Made by a program: the position numbers and the translations under genes. The notes under the pieces are model-generated. The model saw only the letters and a program-made list of their open reading frames with translations. It was not told where the DNA came from and searched no databases. Positions 52,927 to 63,295 of a stretch of 64,000 bases of DNA are shown one piece after another; the first letter of the stretch is position 1, and each line of letters opens with the position of its first letter. The DNA is from Streptomyces sp. TRM70350 (lineage in GTDB: Bacteria > Actinomycetota > Actinomycetes > Streptomycetales > Streptomycetaceae). The stretch covers positions 372,001 to 436,000 of the forward strand of contig NZ_JAHUXH010000001.1 in the NCBI RefSeq assembly GCF_019219825.1. The letters run 5' to 3'.

Positions 52927-55530
52927 TCACGCCGCCCCGAACGCCGTGAACGCCCACCCCGTCGCCTGGTGGACCGCGTCGCCGGGCAGTGCGGCGCGGG
53001 CGTCGCGCAGGGCCTCGGCCAGGGAGAGACCGGTGGCCAGGCCCTGGTGGAGGGTGAGCATCAGGGGGACGACGGCGGCGTCGTTGACGGGCGCGCTGCT
53101 CGCGACGACGCCCGCCGTGCCCAGCGGGAGCAACGCGGTGACCAGGCCGAGGAGTTCGTCGGCGCCGACCGAGGCGAGGCGGGCGGTGTCGCAGCTGGAG
53201 AGGATGATGCGGTACGGGCTGCGGTCCAGGCGTTCGAAGTCATGGACGATGAGCGGGCCGTCGGCCATCCGCAGCGCCGAGAACAGCGGGCTGTCCGCGC
53301 GGAACGTGCCGTGCGCGGCGATATGGGCGAGGGCGGCCCCGTCGAGTTCCTCCAGGACGCGCGGGACGCGGGCCTCGTCGTGCTCCAGGACGGTCGGCCT
53401 GCCGTACCGGTCGGCGACCTCGGGCACCTCCGCGCCACCGGTCGCCAGCCCGGGCCCGCGGACCAGGACGTGCCGCCCGCCCGGCGGCGGCACGGTCTCC
53501 CGGGCCCGCAGCCAGCTGCTCGCCGACGGCGACACGCTGAGCACCCGCTCCCGCAGCGACGGCAGCAGCGCCCACGGCACCCGGTGCAGCCGCCCCGGCG
53601 GCACCACCACGACCGGCCCGGGCCCGAGATGCGCGGCGGCCGGACCCAGCAGCAGCTCCTCCAGCCGCCGCCCCGCCGCCTCCACCACCGGCAGCCGCCC
53701 CTCCGCGCCGGGATGCGCGAGCCGCCGCAGCCCCGCCTGGACGTGCTCCGCCTCGGCCTCCGCCTCCGCGAGGAGCCCCGCCTCGAACCGCCGTACCCGC
53801 CCCTGAGCGCACAGCAGCACGTGCACGCGCCCGTCGAGCACGGCCAGTTCCACCAGCCGCGTCTCACCCAGCCGCGCCAGCAGCCGGCCCACGTCGAACC
53901 GGTCCCCGTCGCCGGGCGAGTCGCCCCGCATGTGCAGGGTCCGCGAGCGGACCGCACGCTCCAGGCGCCGCTGCTCGCGCTCCAGCGCCGGCACGGGACG
54001 GCCCTCCATGCGGGCGGCCTCGGCGCGGGCGGCGATCTCCCGGAACGCGGTCAGGGAACGCACCAGCGCCGGGTCGGCCGGCGGCCGGGTGGGCGGCGCG
54101 GACAGCACCGTGGCCCGCCACCGCTCGCTCCACATCAGCAGTCGCCGCGGCCCACCGCAGGCGAGGCTGGCCCGCTGCGCCAGCGCCGCCAGCTCCGCGC
54201 CCTGCTCGGTGGCGCGCGCCCGCAACTCCGAGGCGCCGAGCGTCATCCGGTGGTCGTCCAGGACGTCGAGCCCGCGTCGGCACGCCTCCAGCACCCCGCG
54301 ACGCGAACCGGCGGCACGCGCGCGCAGGGCCTGCGCCGCCCAGCCCGTCATCCGCGCGTGCGGCGGTCCCGTGTGCCTGCTGCGGGCGGCGACCGCGAGA
54401 TGCCGCTCGGCGTCCGTGCACCAGCCCAGGGCCAGCGCGATCCGACCCGCGAGCAGCGACGCCTCCGGCGCGGCCGGCGCGCCGAACGCGGCCAGCTTCT
54501 CGGCCACCGCGGCAGCGTCCGCGACCAGTCGGCCCGAACGGCGCCCGGCGGCCACCCGGGCCTCGATCAGCACCAGCCGGGCGTGCGTCTCCCACCAGGT
54601 GCGCCGCTGCGCGGCGAACAGCCGGACGGCCAGCGCCGCCCGGGCGATCGCCGTGTGCGGATCGCCCGCCAGCCGGGCCGCGCGGGCGGCGACGAGCAGC
54701 AGCTCCGCCTTGCGCGTCGACTGCCCGCCGATACCGTCCAGCACCCCTATGGCCGCGTCCGCCTCGGCCAGCGCCTCCGGGGCCAGCCCGGCCGCCATCA
54801 GCACCTCGCAGCGCCGGATGTCGAGCATGAAGGAGGGCGTGCCGAGCTTGGCGTACCGCTCCTGCGCCTCGTCCAGCAGCCGCAGCGCCGCCGGGATGTC
54901 GCCCGACCGGAACGCGGCGAGGCCACGGCTCTCCACCGCGTCGGCCTTGTCGTGCTCCTGCCCGGTGGTGTCCCACAGCCGCTCGGCCGCCGTGAAGTCG
55001 GCGTCGGCCCGCTCCACCGAGCCCAGCGCCAGATGCACCGTCGCCCGCAGGGTCAGCGCCCGGGCCGTCCAGATCACGTCGTCCGCCTGCCGCAGCACGG
55101 GAATCGCCCGGCGTACGTCCTCCAGCGCCTGCCGGTGGTGGCCCAGCACCCACCACACATAGGCCCGGCGATACAGCACCCGCGCGCGGGTGTGCCCCGA
55201 ACCGCGCAGCACGCCCCGCTCGAACGCGGCCAGCCCCTGCCGGGTGCGGCCCGCGTGCACCAGCGCCACACCGAGCGTGCCGAGGACGTCCGCCTCCCGC
55301 TCGGCCGACTCCGCGCGCGCGGCGAGATCGCGGGCGCGGCGCAGATGGTCCAGGGCGATCCGCAGATCGCCGAAGTCCCGCTGCCAGATGCCGATCACCT
55401 GGTGGGCGACGGAGGCGTGCAACGGCGGCGGATCGGTGTCGAGCACCCGCCGAGCCCCTGCCAGCGCGTCGTTCGGAGCGGCGAACACCATCGGCAGCAG
55501 TTCGAGAACCGAGTCGCTTCCCGCTGTCAC
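52927..55530 (-). CDS. TPR-CHAT caspase-like protease
   Basis: 867-aa protein. Residues 1 to about 480 are helical TPR-like repeats (ALAGARRVL, LGVALVHAGRTRQGLAAFERGV, AFRSGDIPAALRLLDEAQERY). The C-terminal CHAT domain has the catalytic His in LAHIAAHGTFRADSPLF (His740) and Cys in YRIILSSCDTARLASVGADEL (Cys780), with LGTAGVVASSAPVND after it. CHAT peptidases are caspase relatives that act as effectors or processing proteases. GTG at 55530. It diverges from the S8 peptidase gene across 109 bp. Confidence 0.92.
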   Translation of the reverse strand: MTAGSDSVLELLPMVFAAPNDALAGARRVLDTDPPPLHASVAHQVIGIWQRDFGDLRIALDHLRRARDLAARAESAEREADVLGTLGVALVHAGRTRQGLAAFERGVLRGSGHTRARVLYRRAYVWWVLGHHRQALEDVRRAIPVLRQADDVIWTARALTLRATVHLALGSVERADADFTAAERLWDTTGQEHDKADAVESRGLAAFRSGDIPAALRLLDEAQERYAKLGTPSFMLDIRRCEVLMAAGLAPEALAEADAAIGVLDGIGGQSTRKAELLLVAARAARLAGDPHTAIARAALAVRLFAAQRRTWWETHARLVLIEARVAAGRRSGRLVADAAAVAEKLAAFGAPAAPEASLLAGRIALALGWCTDAERHLAVAARSRHTGPPHARMTGWAAQALRARAAGSRRGVLEACRRGLDVLDDHRMTLGASELRARATEQGAELAALAQRASLACGGPRRLLMWSERWRATVLSAPPTRPPADPALVRSLTAFREIAARAEAARMEGRPVPALEREQRRLERAVRSRTLHMRGDSPGDGDRFDVGRLLARLGETRLVELAVLDGRVHVLLCAQGRVRRFEAGLLAEAEAEAEHVQAGLRRLAHPGAEGRLPVVEAAGRRLEELLLGPAAAHLGPGPVVVVPPGRLHRVPWALLPSLRERVLSVSPSASSWLRARETVPPPGGRHVLVRGPGLATGGAEVPEVADRYGRPTVLEHDEARVPRVLEELDGAALAHIAAHGTFRADSPLFSALRMADGPLIVHDFERLDRSPYRIILSSCDTARLASVGADELLGLVTALLPLGTAGVVASSAPVNDAAVVPLMLTLHQGLATGLSLAEALRDARAALPGDAVHQATGWAFTAFGAA

Positions 55531-55639
55531 CCCTCGGATGGTAGTGGCCCCGGGACCATGTCACACCGGTTTGTCTCTGTATCAATCAGCCGCCCGGCTG
55601 CTCTAGTTGTCGACCAAGGCTCCAGTGGGAGGACACGCC

Positions 55640-57073
55640 ATGGCACCACAGCGATTCCGCGAGCAGTTCGACCAGATCCAGCGCTCGATGCCCGACGTCC
55701 CCCTGGCGATGGGGCCGGACGACTCCGCCGAGTTCATGTACGAGAAGGGTGTCGTGCTCGCCCGGGACGGCGAGGAGGCCCGGCTCGTCGAGGACACCGT
55801 GCGGGCCCACTTCACCGAGACCGCCGGTCTGGTCGGGGAGCGCGTGCGCCGGGCGAGCCCCGAGACCAACCGCTCCGGAATCACCCGTATCCAGGTCGGC
55901 GACCCCGGACAGGGCGACCGCCGTGGTGACCGTGCCGTCGCGAACGCCCTGCGCGCGCTGCGCGCCGCGGAGGGACGCGCCGGACGCAGGCTGGTCAGCC
56001 GCAACCACGTGGTGCACATAGCGGTCAACGCCTGCCCCGGCGACGAGCCCGTGCCGGCCCAGCCCACCGAGCAGCCCAACCCCGCGCCCGCCGAGGGCCT
56101 CTACGACCCCGACACCGCCGTCGGCGTGCTGGTGATCGACACCGGCCTGATGCGGGACTACCGCTCCTACCCGCTGCTGGCCCGCGCCCAGGGCGACCTC
56201 CAGATCAAGGAGTGCGACGACGACGGCGTCCTCCAGCAGTACGTCGGCCACGGCACGTTCATCGCCGGACTGGTCGCCGCCGTCGCGCCCAACACCGACC
56301 TCACCGTCAGCAACACGCTGAACGACGCGGGCGCCATCCTGGAGTCGGAGTTCGGCGACAAGCTCTTCGAGGCCGTCGACCACAGCGGCTGGCCCGACAT
56401 CCTGAGCCTCTCCGCGGGCACCTCAAACGGCCGCACCGACGGCCTGCTCGGCGTGCAGGCCTTCATGGACGAACTGCGCACCCGGCGCACCCTGCTGGTC
56501 GCCGCCGCCGGCAACAACGGCAGTGCCACCCCCTTCTGGCCCGCCGCCTACGCCGACCTGCCCGAGTACGCGAGCACCGTGCTGTCGGTCGGAGCGCTGC
56601 GCAGCGACGGCGAGTTCGGCGCCTGCTTCAGCAACCACGGCGCCTGGGTCAAGGTCTACGCCCCCGGCGAGCGCCTCACCAGCGCCCTCACCGGGTTCGA
56701 GAAGCCCGTCCCGTACGTCTACCAGCACTCCACGTACGAGACCTGCCGCTACGGCTTCAGCTACGCCTGCACCTGCCAGTCCCCCCGGCACACCGGCGTG
56801 CTCAGCGACGACCAGGCCGACCCGGACAAGCCGGACCAGGTGATGTTCGAGGGGCTCGCCAACTGGAGCGGCACCTCCTTCGCCACCCCCGTGGTGGCCG
56901 GGATGATCGCCTCCCACATGGTCGCCCACAAGGAGACCGACCCGCGGGCCGCCCGGCAGCAACTGCTCGCGGGCAACATCGAGTTCGCGGAGGTACGCGG
57001 CGCCGTCGTGCCGGCCCTGCGCCCGCCGACCTGGCGCCCGGGGCCGGTCGGCACCGCGGGTCCCGGGGCATGA
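55640..57073 (+). CDS. Cytoplasmic S8 (subtilisin-like) peptidase of the CHAT module
   Basis: 477-aa serine protease. Catalytic Asp167 in VGVLVIDTGLM, His204 in YVGHGTFIAGLVAAV, oxyanion Asn292 in VAAAGNNGS and Ser413 in WSGTSFATPVVAGM. The first 160 residues are a charged N-terminal domain, not a signal peptide, so it stays in the cell. A Cys-rich insert lies between the Asn and Ser regions (TCRYGFSYACTCQ), unusual for subtilases. ATG at 55640 has GGGAGGA 6 nt upstream. Followed by a sigma factor gene. Confidence 0.93.
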   Translation: MAPQRFREQFDQIQRSMPDVPLAMGPDDSAEFMYEKGVVLARDGEEARLVEDTVRAHFTETAGLVGERVRRASPETNRSGITRIQVGDPGQGDRRGDRAVANALRALRAAEGRAGRRLVSRNHVVHIAVNACPGDEPVPAQPTEQPNPAPAEGLYDPDTAVGVLVIDTGLMRDYRSYPLLARAQGDLQIKECDDDGVLQQYVGHGTFIAGLVAAVAPNTDLTVSNTLNDAGAILESEFGDKLFEAVDHSGWPDILSLSAGTSNGRTDGLLGVQAFMDELRTRRTLLVAAAGNNGSATPFWPAAYADLPEYASTVLSVGALRSDGEFGACFSNHGAWVKVYAPGERLTSALTGFEKPVPYVYQHSTYETCRYGFSYACTCQSPRHTGVLSDDQADPDKPDQVMFEGLANWSGTSFATPVVAGMIASHMVAHKETDPRAARQQLLAGNIEFAEVRGAVVPALRPPTWRPGPVGTAGPGA

Positions 57074-57132
57074 GGGCCCTGACCGTCCCCGCCACCGCGT
57101 ACGATGACGTGCCGTACACGAGGGGTGGGGCC

Positions 57133-57708
57133 GTGGATCGTGCAGATGTCGGCGCGCTCGTCCAGTCCGCCGTCGACGGTGACGCGGCGGCCTGGAAAGC
57201 GCTGGTGGAAGGGCTGAGCCCACTGGTGTGGTCGGTGGCGCGCGCCCACCGGCTCTCCGACGCCGACGCCCACGAGGTCTACCAGACCGTCTGGTTCCGC
57301 TTCGCCCAGCATCTCGGGCGGATCCGGGAACCGCAGAAGGCGGGAGCGTGGCTGGCGAGCACCGCGCGGCACGAGAGCCTGAAGGTGCTCAAAAGCCTCC
57401 GCCGGATGACACCGACCGACGACCCACAGCTGCTGGACCGGGTCAGCGAGGACCGCACGCCCGAGCAGTCGGTGATCGACTCGGAGGAGGCGGCCGCCGA
57501 GAGCGAGCGCATCCGGCGGCTGTGGCAGGAGTTCGAGGAACTGGGGGAGCGCTGCAGGCAGTTGCTGCGGGTCCTGATGGCCTCGCCGCCGCCCAGCTAC
57601 CAGGAGGTGTCCGCCGCCCTGGGCATCGCCGTCGGCAGCATCGGGCCGCTGCGCCAGCGCTGTCTGCGCCGTCTGCGGGCCCGACTCGACGCACGGGGAG
57701 CACTGTGA
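57133..57708 (+). CDS. ECF-like sigma factor of the CHAT module
   Basis: 191-aa sigma-70-related protein. Region 2 is LVWSVARAHRLSDADAHEVYQTVWFRFAQHL with KAGAWLASTARHESLK. Region 4 is RCRQLLRVLMASPPPSYQEVSAALGIAVGSIGPLRQRCLRRL. GTG at 57133 has GAGGGGTGGGG upstream; an ATG at 57070 overlapping the peptidase stop would add 21 residues. It overlaps the small protein gene by 4 nt. No zinc anti-sigma gene is present, so the partner proteins may control it. Confidence 0.92.
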   Translation: MDRADVGALVQSAVDGDAAAWKALVEGLSPLVWSVARAHRLSDADAHEVYQTVWFRFAQHLGRIREPQKAGAWLASTARHESLKVLKSLRRMTPTDDPQLLDRVSEDRTPEQSVIDSEEAAAESERIRRLWQEFEELGERCRQLLRVLMASPPPSYQEVSAALGIAVGSIGPLRQRCLRRLRARLDARGAL

Positions 57709-58205
57709 ACGCCCAACACGAGGACGACTTCGACGGCAGCGAAGACGTCCTGCACGACGAGGAGTTCGACGACAGCGGCCCGCTGGAGGAGGAGCTCCGT
57801 GGCGCCGTCGCCGTCCTGGACCCGGTGCCGGCCGAGCTGCGCCGTATCGCCGTCGACGCCTACGCGCTGTACGACCTGGACGCCCGGCTCGCCGAGCTGA
57901 CCTTCGACTCGCTGGTCGACGCCATCCCCGTGCGGGGGGTGACGGACGCGCCGCGGATGCTGACCTTCCGCAGCGGCGAACTGACCGTCGACGTCGAGGT
58001 GACCGCGCACGGCCTGATGGGGCAGGTGCTGCCGCCCCAGCCGGCCCGCATCGAGGTGCTCGGCGGTCCCCAGCCGGCCGCGCCGGACACGCTCACGGCC
58101 GATGCCATGGGCCGCTTCGCCGGTGACGTGGCGCCCTCCGGCCCCTTCGCGCTGCGGCTGCGGACCGGCGGGGAGGTGGTCGTCACGGAGTGGCTGCGGG
58201 CCTGA
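57705..58205 (+). CDS. Small acidic protein coupled to the sigma factor
   Basis: 166-aa protein of no family known to me. The N-terminus is strongly acidic (HEDDFDGSEDVLHDEEFDD), the middle helical (AVLDPVPAELRRIAVDAYALYDLDARLAEL), and the C-terminal half is beta-rich (MLTFRSGELTVDVEV, FALRLRTGGEVVVTEWLRA). The GTG start overlaps the sigma stop (GTGA), so it is translationally coupled. An anti-sigma, scaffold or protease-substrate role is possible but unproven. Confidence 0.8.
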   Translation: MNAQHEDDFDGSEDVLHDEEFDDSGPLEEELRGAVAVLDPVPAELRRIAVDAYALYDLDARLAELTFDSLVDAIPVRGVTDAPRMLTFRSGELTVDVEVTAHGLMGQVLPPQPARIEVLGGPQPAAPDTLTADAMGRFAGDVAPSGPFALRLRTGGEVVVTEWLRA

Positions 58206-58365
58206 ACCGGCCCGCGGGCCTCACCCGAACCGGGTCCCCTCCAGGTCCAGCGTCGGCCATTGCCGTACCGGCGACCGCGCCTGCCTCGTCAGCGTGGTGG
58301 TCTCCTCGGGTCATGCCCTCGCCACTGCGGGGCCGCCTGTCGCGCCGGAACGCCCCGTCCGGCGG

Positions 58366-59166
58366 TCACCGGGTGACGTCGTCCACCAGCCGGGCCAGCG
58401 CCCCGGCGAGCCGGGTCAGTCCCGGTCCGGCGGGTCCGCCCGGCTCGGTCATGTACGTGTCCCGGCGGATCTCCACCATCAGCGCGGACACCCGAGGCTC
58501 GGTCCGGTAGAACTTCATGGGTACGTACGTTCCGCTGAACGGACTGTCGAGCCCCACCTCCCCGACCGGCGCGAACACCTCCCGGGCCGCCGCGAGCAGT
58601 GCGGGCGAGGTGTGGAAGGAGTCGGTCCCGAGGCAGACGGCGGGCCGCGCCCCGTCCCCGTGCAGCTCGTACGGCAGCCGCGCGGACGGATAGGAGTGCA
58701 CGTCGATGATCACGACCCGCCCGGCAGTGGCCAGCCGCTCGGCGACCGCGTCGGTCATCGCCTGCGCATAGGGCCGGAAGTACCGCTCGACGAGGGGCCC
58801 CGGATCGAAGCCCTCGTCCCGCAGCACAGCCCGGTGCGTGGTCTTCGTGTATACGGCACCCATGCCGACGGCGAGCATCTCCTCCCGCTCGTCCGGGAAC
58901 CGCTCGGGGTCGACGACCAGCCGCGACAGCCGGTTGACGAACCGCCACGGCGTGACACCGGCCGCCCCGGCCGCCTCGGCCGCGATCCGCTCGGTGTGCG
59001 CGTCGGTGATGTGGTCCAGCTCCCGCTCCAGCGTCGCGTCGTCCAGCACGATGCCGCCGCGCACGTCCCCCGGTATGTCCCGGGCGGAGTGCGGCACGTG
59101 CAGGATCACGGGGGAGGCGTCGGCGCCGGGCAGCAGCGCGAAGGAGGACGGCGTGGGGCGGGTCAT
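58366..59166 (-). CDS. N-formylglutamate amidohydrolase-family protein
   Basis: 266-aa zinc hydrolase. It starts [15 protein letters not shown], where HVPHS is the family metal motif, then [28 protein letters not shown] and [13 protein letters not shown]-formylglutamate amidohydrolase releases formate in histidine breakdown. No hut genes are adjacent, so another N-acyl amino acid may be the substrate. ATG at 59166 with GGAG upstream. Confidence 0.9.
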   Translation of the reverse strand: MTRPTPSSFALLPGADASPVILHVPHSARDIPGDVRGGIVLDDATLERELDHITDAHTERIAAEAAGAAGVTPWRFVNRLSRLVVDPERFPDEREEMLAVGMGAVYTKTTHRAVLRDEGFDPGPLVERYFRPYAQAMTDAVAERLATAGRVVIIDVHSYPSARLPYELHGDGARPAVCLGTDSFHTSPALLAAAREVFAPVGEVGLDSPFSGTYVPMKFYRTEPRVSALMVEIRRDTYMTEPGGPAGPGLTRLAGALARLVDDVTR

Positions 59167-59209
59167 CGGCGGCTCCGGGCGTGGTCGGTGGCGTACGGAA
59201 CGAAAGGCA

Positions 59210-59640
59210 GGCGCGGGAGTGTACGGAAGGAAAGGCAGGCGGTGGGGGTGTGGCAGGGCGGGCAGGCGGCGGGGGTGTTGGGCAGGCAGGGCGGGCAGGC
59301 GGTGGGCGTGTGGCAGGGAGGGTAGGAGGCGAAGGCTGTGGCAGGGCGGGCAGGCGGCGGGCCATGTGGCGGGGAGGGCAATCGGTGGGCAGCGTGGCCG
59401 GGCGGGCAAGCGTTGCATTCGTGGCTTGGCGGGCAGCCGTGGGCCATGTGGCTCGGGCAGGCGGTGGGCCGTGTGGCCGGGCGGGCGAGCGTTGGCAAGC
59501 GGGCAGCGGTGGGCCGTGTGGCAGGAGGGCACGCGGTGGGCCCTGTGGCAGGGAGGGCAGCTGGCGGGGCGTGTGGCAGGGCGGGCAGGCGGTGGGGCGT
59601 ATGGCAGGAAGGGCAGTCGGCGGGCGGCGCCCGCCGTACA
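59210..59640. repeat. G-rich degenerate tandem repeat block
   Basis: About 430 bp of imperfect 25-30-bp units built on GTGTGGCAGGGCGGGCAGGCGG and related G-runs; roughly 15 copies, all oriented alike. Many units carry four runs of three or more G on the plus strand and could form G-quadruplexes. Minus-strand translation gives a PPCHT/LPALP-type repeat, but no gene start is supported. It fills the gap between the amidohydrolase promoter and the isocitrate dehydrogenase terminator. Confidence 0.8.
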
Positions 59641-59643
59641 CGG

Positions 59644-59681
59644 CTCCGCCCCGGCCGGACGGTGCACCGGTCGGGGCGGAG
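59644..59681 (-). terminator. Terminator of the isocitrate dehydrogenase gene
   Basis: 15-bp inverted repeat CTCCGCCCCGGCCGG with CCGGTCGGGGCGGAG (one mismatch) around an 8-nt loop, 33 nt past the idh stop codon. Confidence 0.75.
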
Positions 59682-59713
59682 ACGGAAACGGGCGGCCCTT
59701 CGAGGCGGGGGCG

Positions 59714-62023
<2,310 letters not shown>

Positions 62024-63118
62024 TCAGTCGACACGGACGGACGCCACGTCCTGCGCCTCCTCCGCGCCCCGCTGCTGCGGAATCACCACCGCGCCCTGCT
62101 GCAACGACACCGTCCGCGTGGGCGCCGGGATGCGGATGCCCTCGGCCCGGTACCGCTTGTGCAGCCGCTTGATGAACTCGTGCTTGATCCGGTACTGGTC
62201 GCTGAACTCACCCACCCCCAGGATGATCGTGAACCCGATCCGGGAGTCGCCGAAGGTGTGGAAGCGGACCGCCGGCTCGTGGTCCGGGACGGCGCCGTCG
62301 ATCTCGTTCATCACCTCGGCGATGACCTCCAGGGTCACCCGCTCGACGTGCTCCAGGTCGCTGTCGTAGGCCACCCCCGCCTGGACCAGGATCGTCAACT
62401 GCTCCTCGGGCCGGTTGTAGTTGGTCATGTTCGTCCCCGCGAGCTGCCCGTTGGGGATGATGACCAGGTTGTTGGAGAGGTTGCGGATGGTGGTCTGCCG
62501 CCAGTTGATGTCCGTGACGTAGCCCTCCTCGCCGCTGCTCAGCCGGATGTAGTCACCGGGCTGGACGGTCTTCGAGGCGAGGATGTGGATGCCCGCGAAG
62601 AGGTTCGCGAGGGTGTCCTGCAGGGCGAGGGCGACGGCCAGACCGCCGACGCCGAGGGCGGTGAGCAGCGGCGCTATGGAGATGCCCAGCGTCTGCAGCA
62701 TCACCAGGAAGCCGATCGCCAGGACCGCGACCCGGGTGATGTTGACGAAGATCGACGCCGAGGCGGCGACTCCGGAGCGGGACTGGGCGACCGTACGCAC
62801 CAGCGCGGCGACGGCCCGGGCCGCGGACACCGACACGACGAGGATGAACAGCACGGTCAGGGACTGGTTGACGTGGTGCTGGACGGTCCGGGTCAGCGGC
62901 AGCACCGCTCCGGCGGCCGCCGCGCCGCCCACGATCGCCGCCCACGGCACCACGGTCCGCAGGGCGTCGACGATGACGTCGTCGCCGCTCCAGCGGGTCC
63001 GCAGGGCGTGCTTGCCCAGCCAGCGCAGCAGCATCCGCAGCAGGAACGCCGCCAACAGGCCCGCCGCCAGCGCGATTCCGGCGAGGATGAGGTCGTCCAC
63101 GGTCAGCGCGCGGGTCAC
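62024..63118 (-). CDS. MscS-family mechanosensitive channel
   Basis: 364-aa small-conductance channel. Four hydrophobic segments lie at the N-terminus (LILAGIALAAGLLAAFLLRML, VVPWAAIVGGAAAAGAVL, SLTVLFILVVSVSAARAV, VAVLAIGFLVMLQTL). The pore helix is GVGGLAVALALQDTLANLFAG, and the cytoplasmic beta domain contains YIRLSSGEEGYVTDINWRQT and NLVIIPNGQLAGTN. It opens under membrane tension to release solutes during osmotic downshock. Confidence 0.93.
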   Translation of the reverse strand: MTRALTVDDLILAGIALAAGLLAAFLLRMLLRWLGKHALRTRWSGDDVIVDALRTVVPWAAIVGGAAAAGAVLPLTRTVQHHVNQSLTVLFILVVSVSAARAVAALVRTVAQSRSGVAASASIFVNITRVAVLAIGFLVMLQTLGISIAPLLTALGVGGLAVALALQDTLANLFAGIHILASKTVQPGDYIRLSSGEEGYVTDINWRQTTIRNLSNNLVIIPNGQLAGTNMTNYNRPEEQLTILVQAGVAYDSDLEHVERVTLEVIAEVMNEIDGAVPDHEPAVRFHTFGDSRIGFTIILGVGEFSDQYRIKHEFIKRLHKRYRAEGIRIPAPTRTVSLQQGAVVIPQQRGAEEAQDVASVRVD

Positions 63119-63192
63119 CGGTCACCTCCGGAGAAACGGTTTGTGGCGTACCGGATGTGAAGTCGCGTCACGTTCTCACCTGCTCGAAGACG

Positions 63193-63242
63193 GGATGTGC
63201 GATCGCGCCGGCCACCACGCGGGTCGGCGCGATCGCTCATCC
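63193..63242 (-). terminator. Large hairpin after the amino-acid permease
   Basis: GGATG-T-GCGATCGCGCCG pairs with CGGCGCGATCGC-T-CATCC across a 14-nt loop: 17 paired bases with one T-T mismatch. Located between the permease stop and the MscS promoter. Confidence 0.7.
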
Positions 63243-63295
63243 TGCCGTATCCGGCACGCCGGTTCGTACCTGGCCCGGTGGCCGGATCGCGCGGC

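Noticed and set aside
51253..55929. 1,558-codon plus-strand frame across LAL and CHAT genes
   Set aside because: Out of frame with the LAL protein and antisense to the CHAT protein; Arg/Pro-rich shadow sequence.
59167..59667. Minus-strand Pro/His/Cys-rich extension of the amidohydrolase
   Set aside because: It is a translation of the G-rich tandem repeat. The family N-terminus and a ribosome binding site support ATG 59166.
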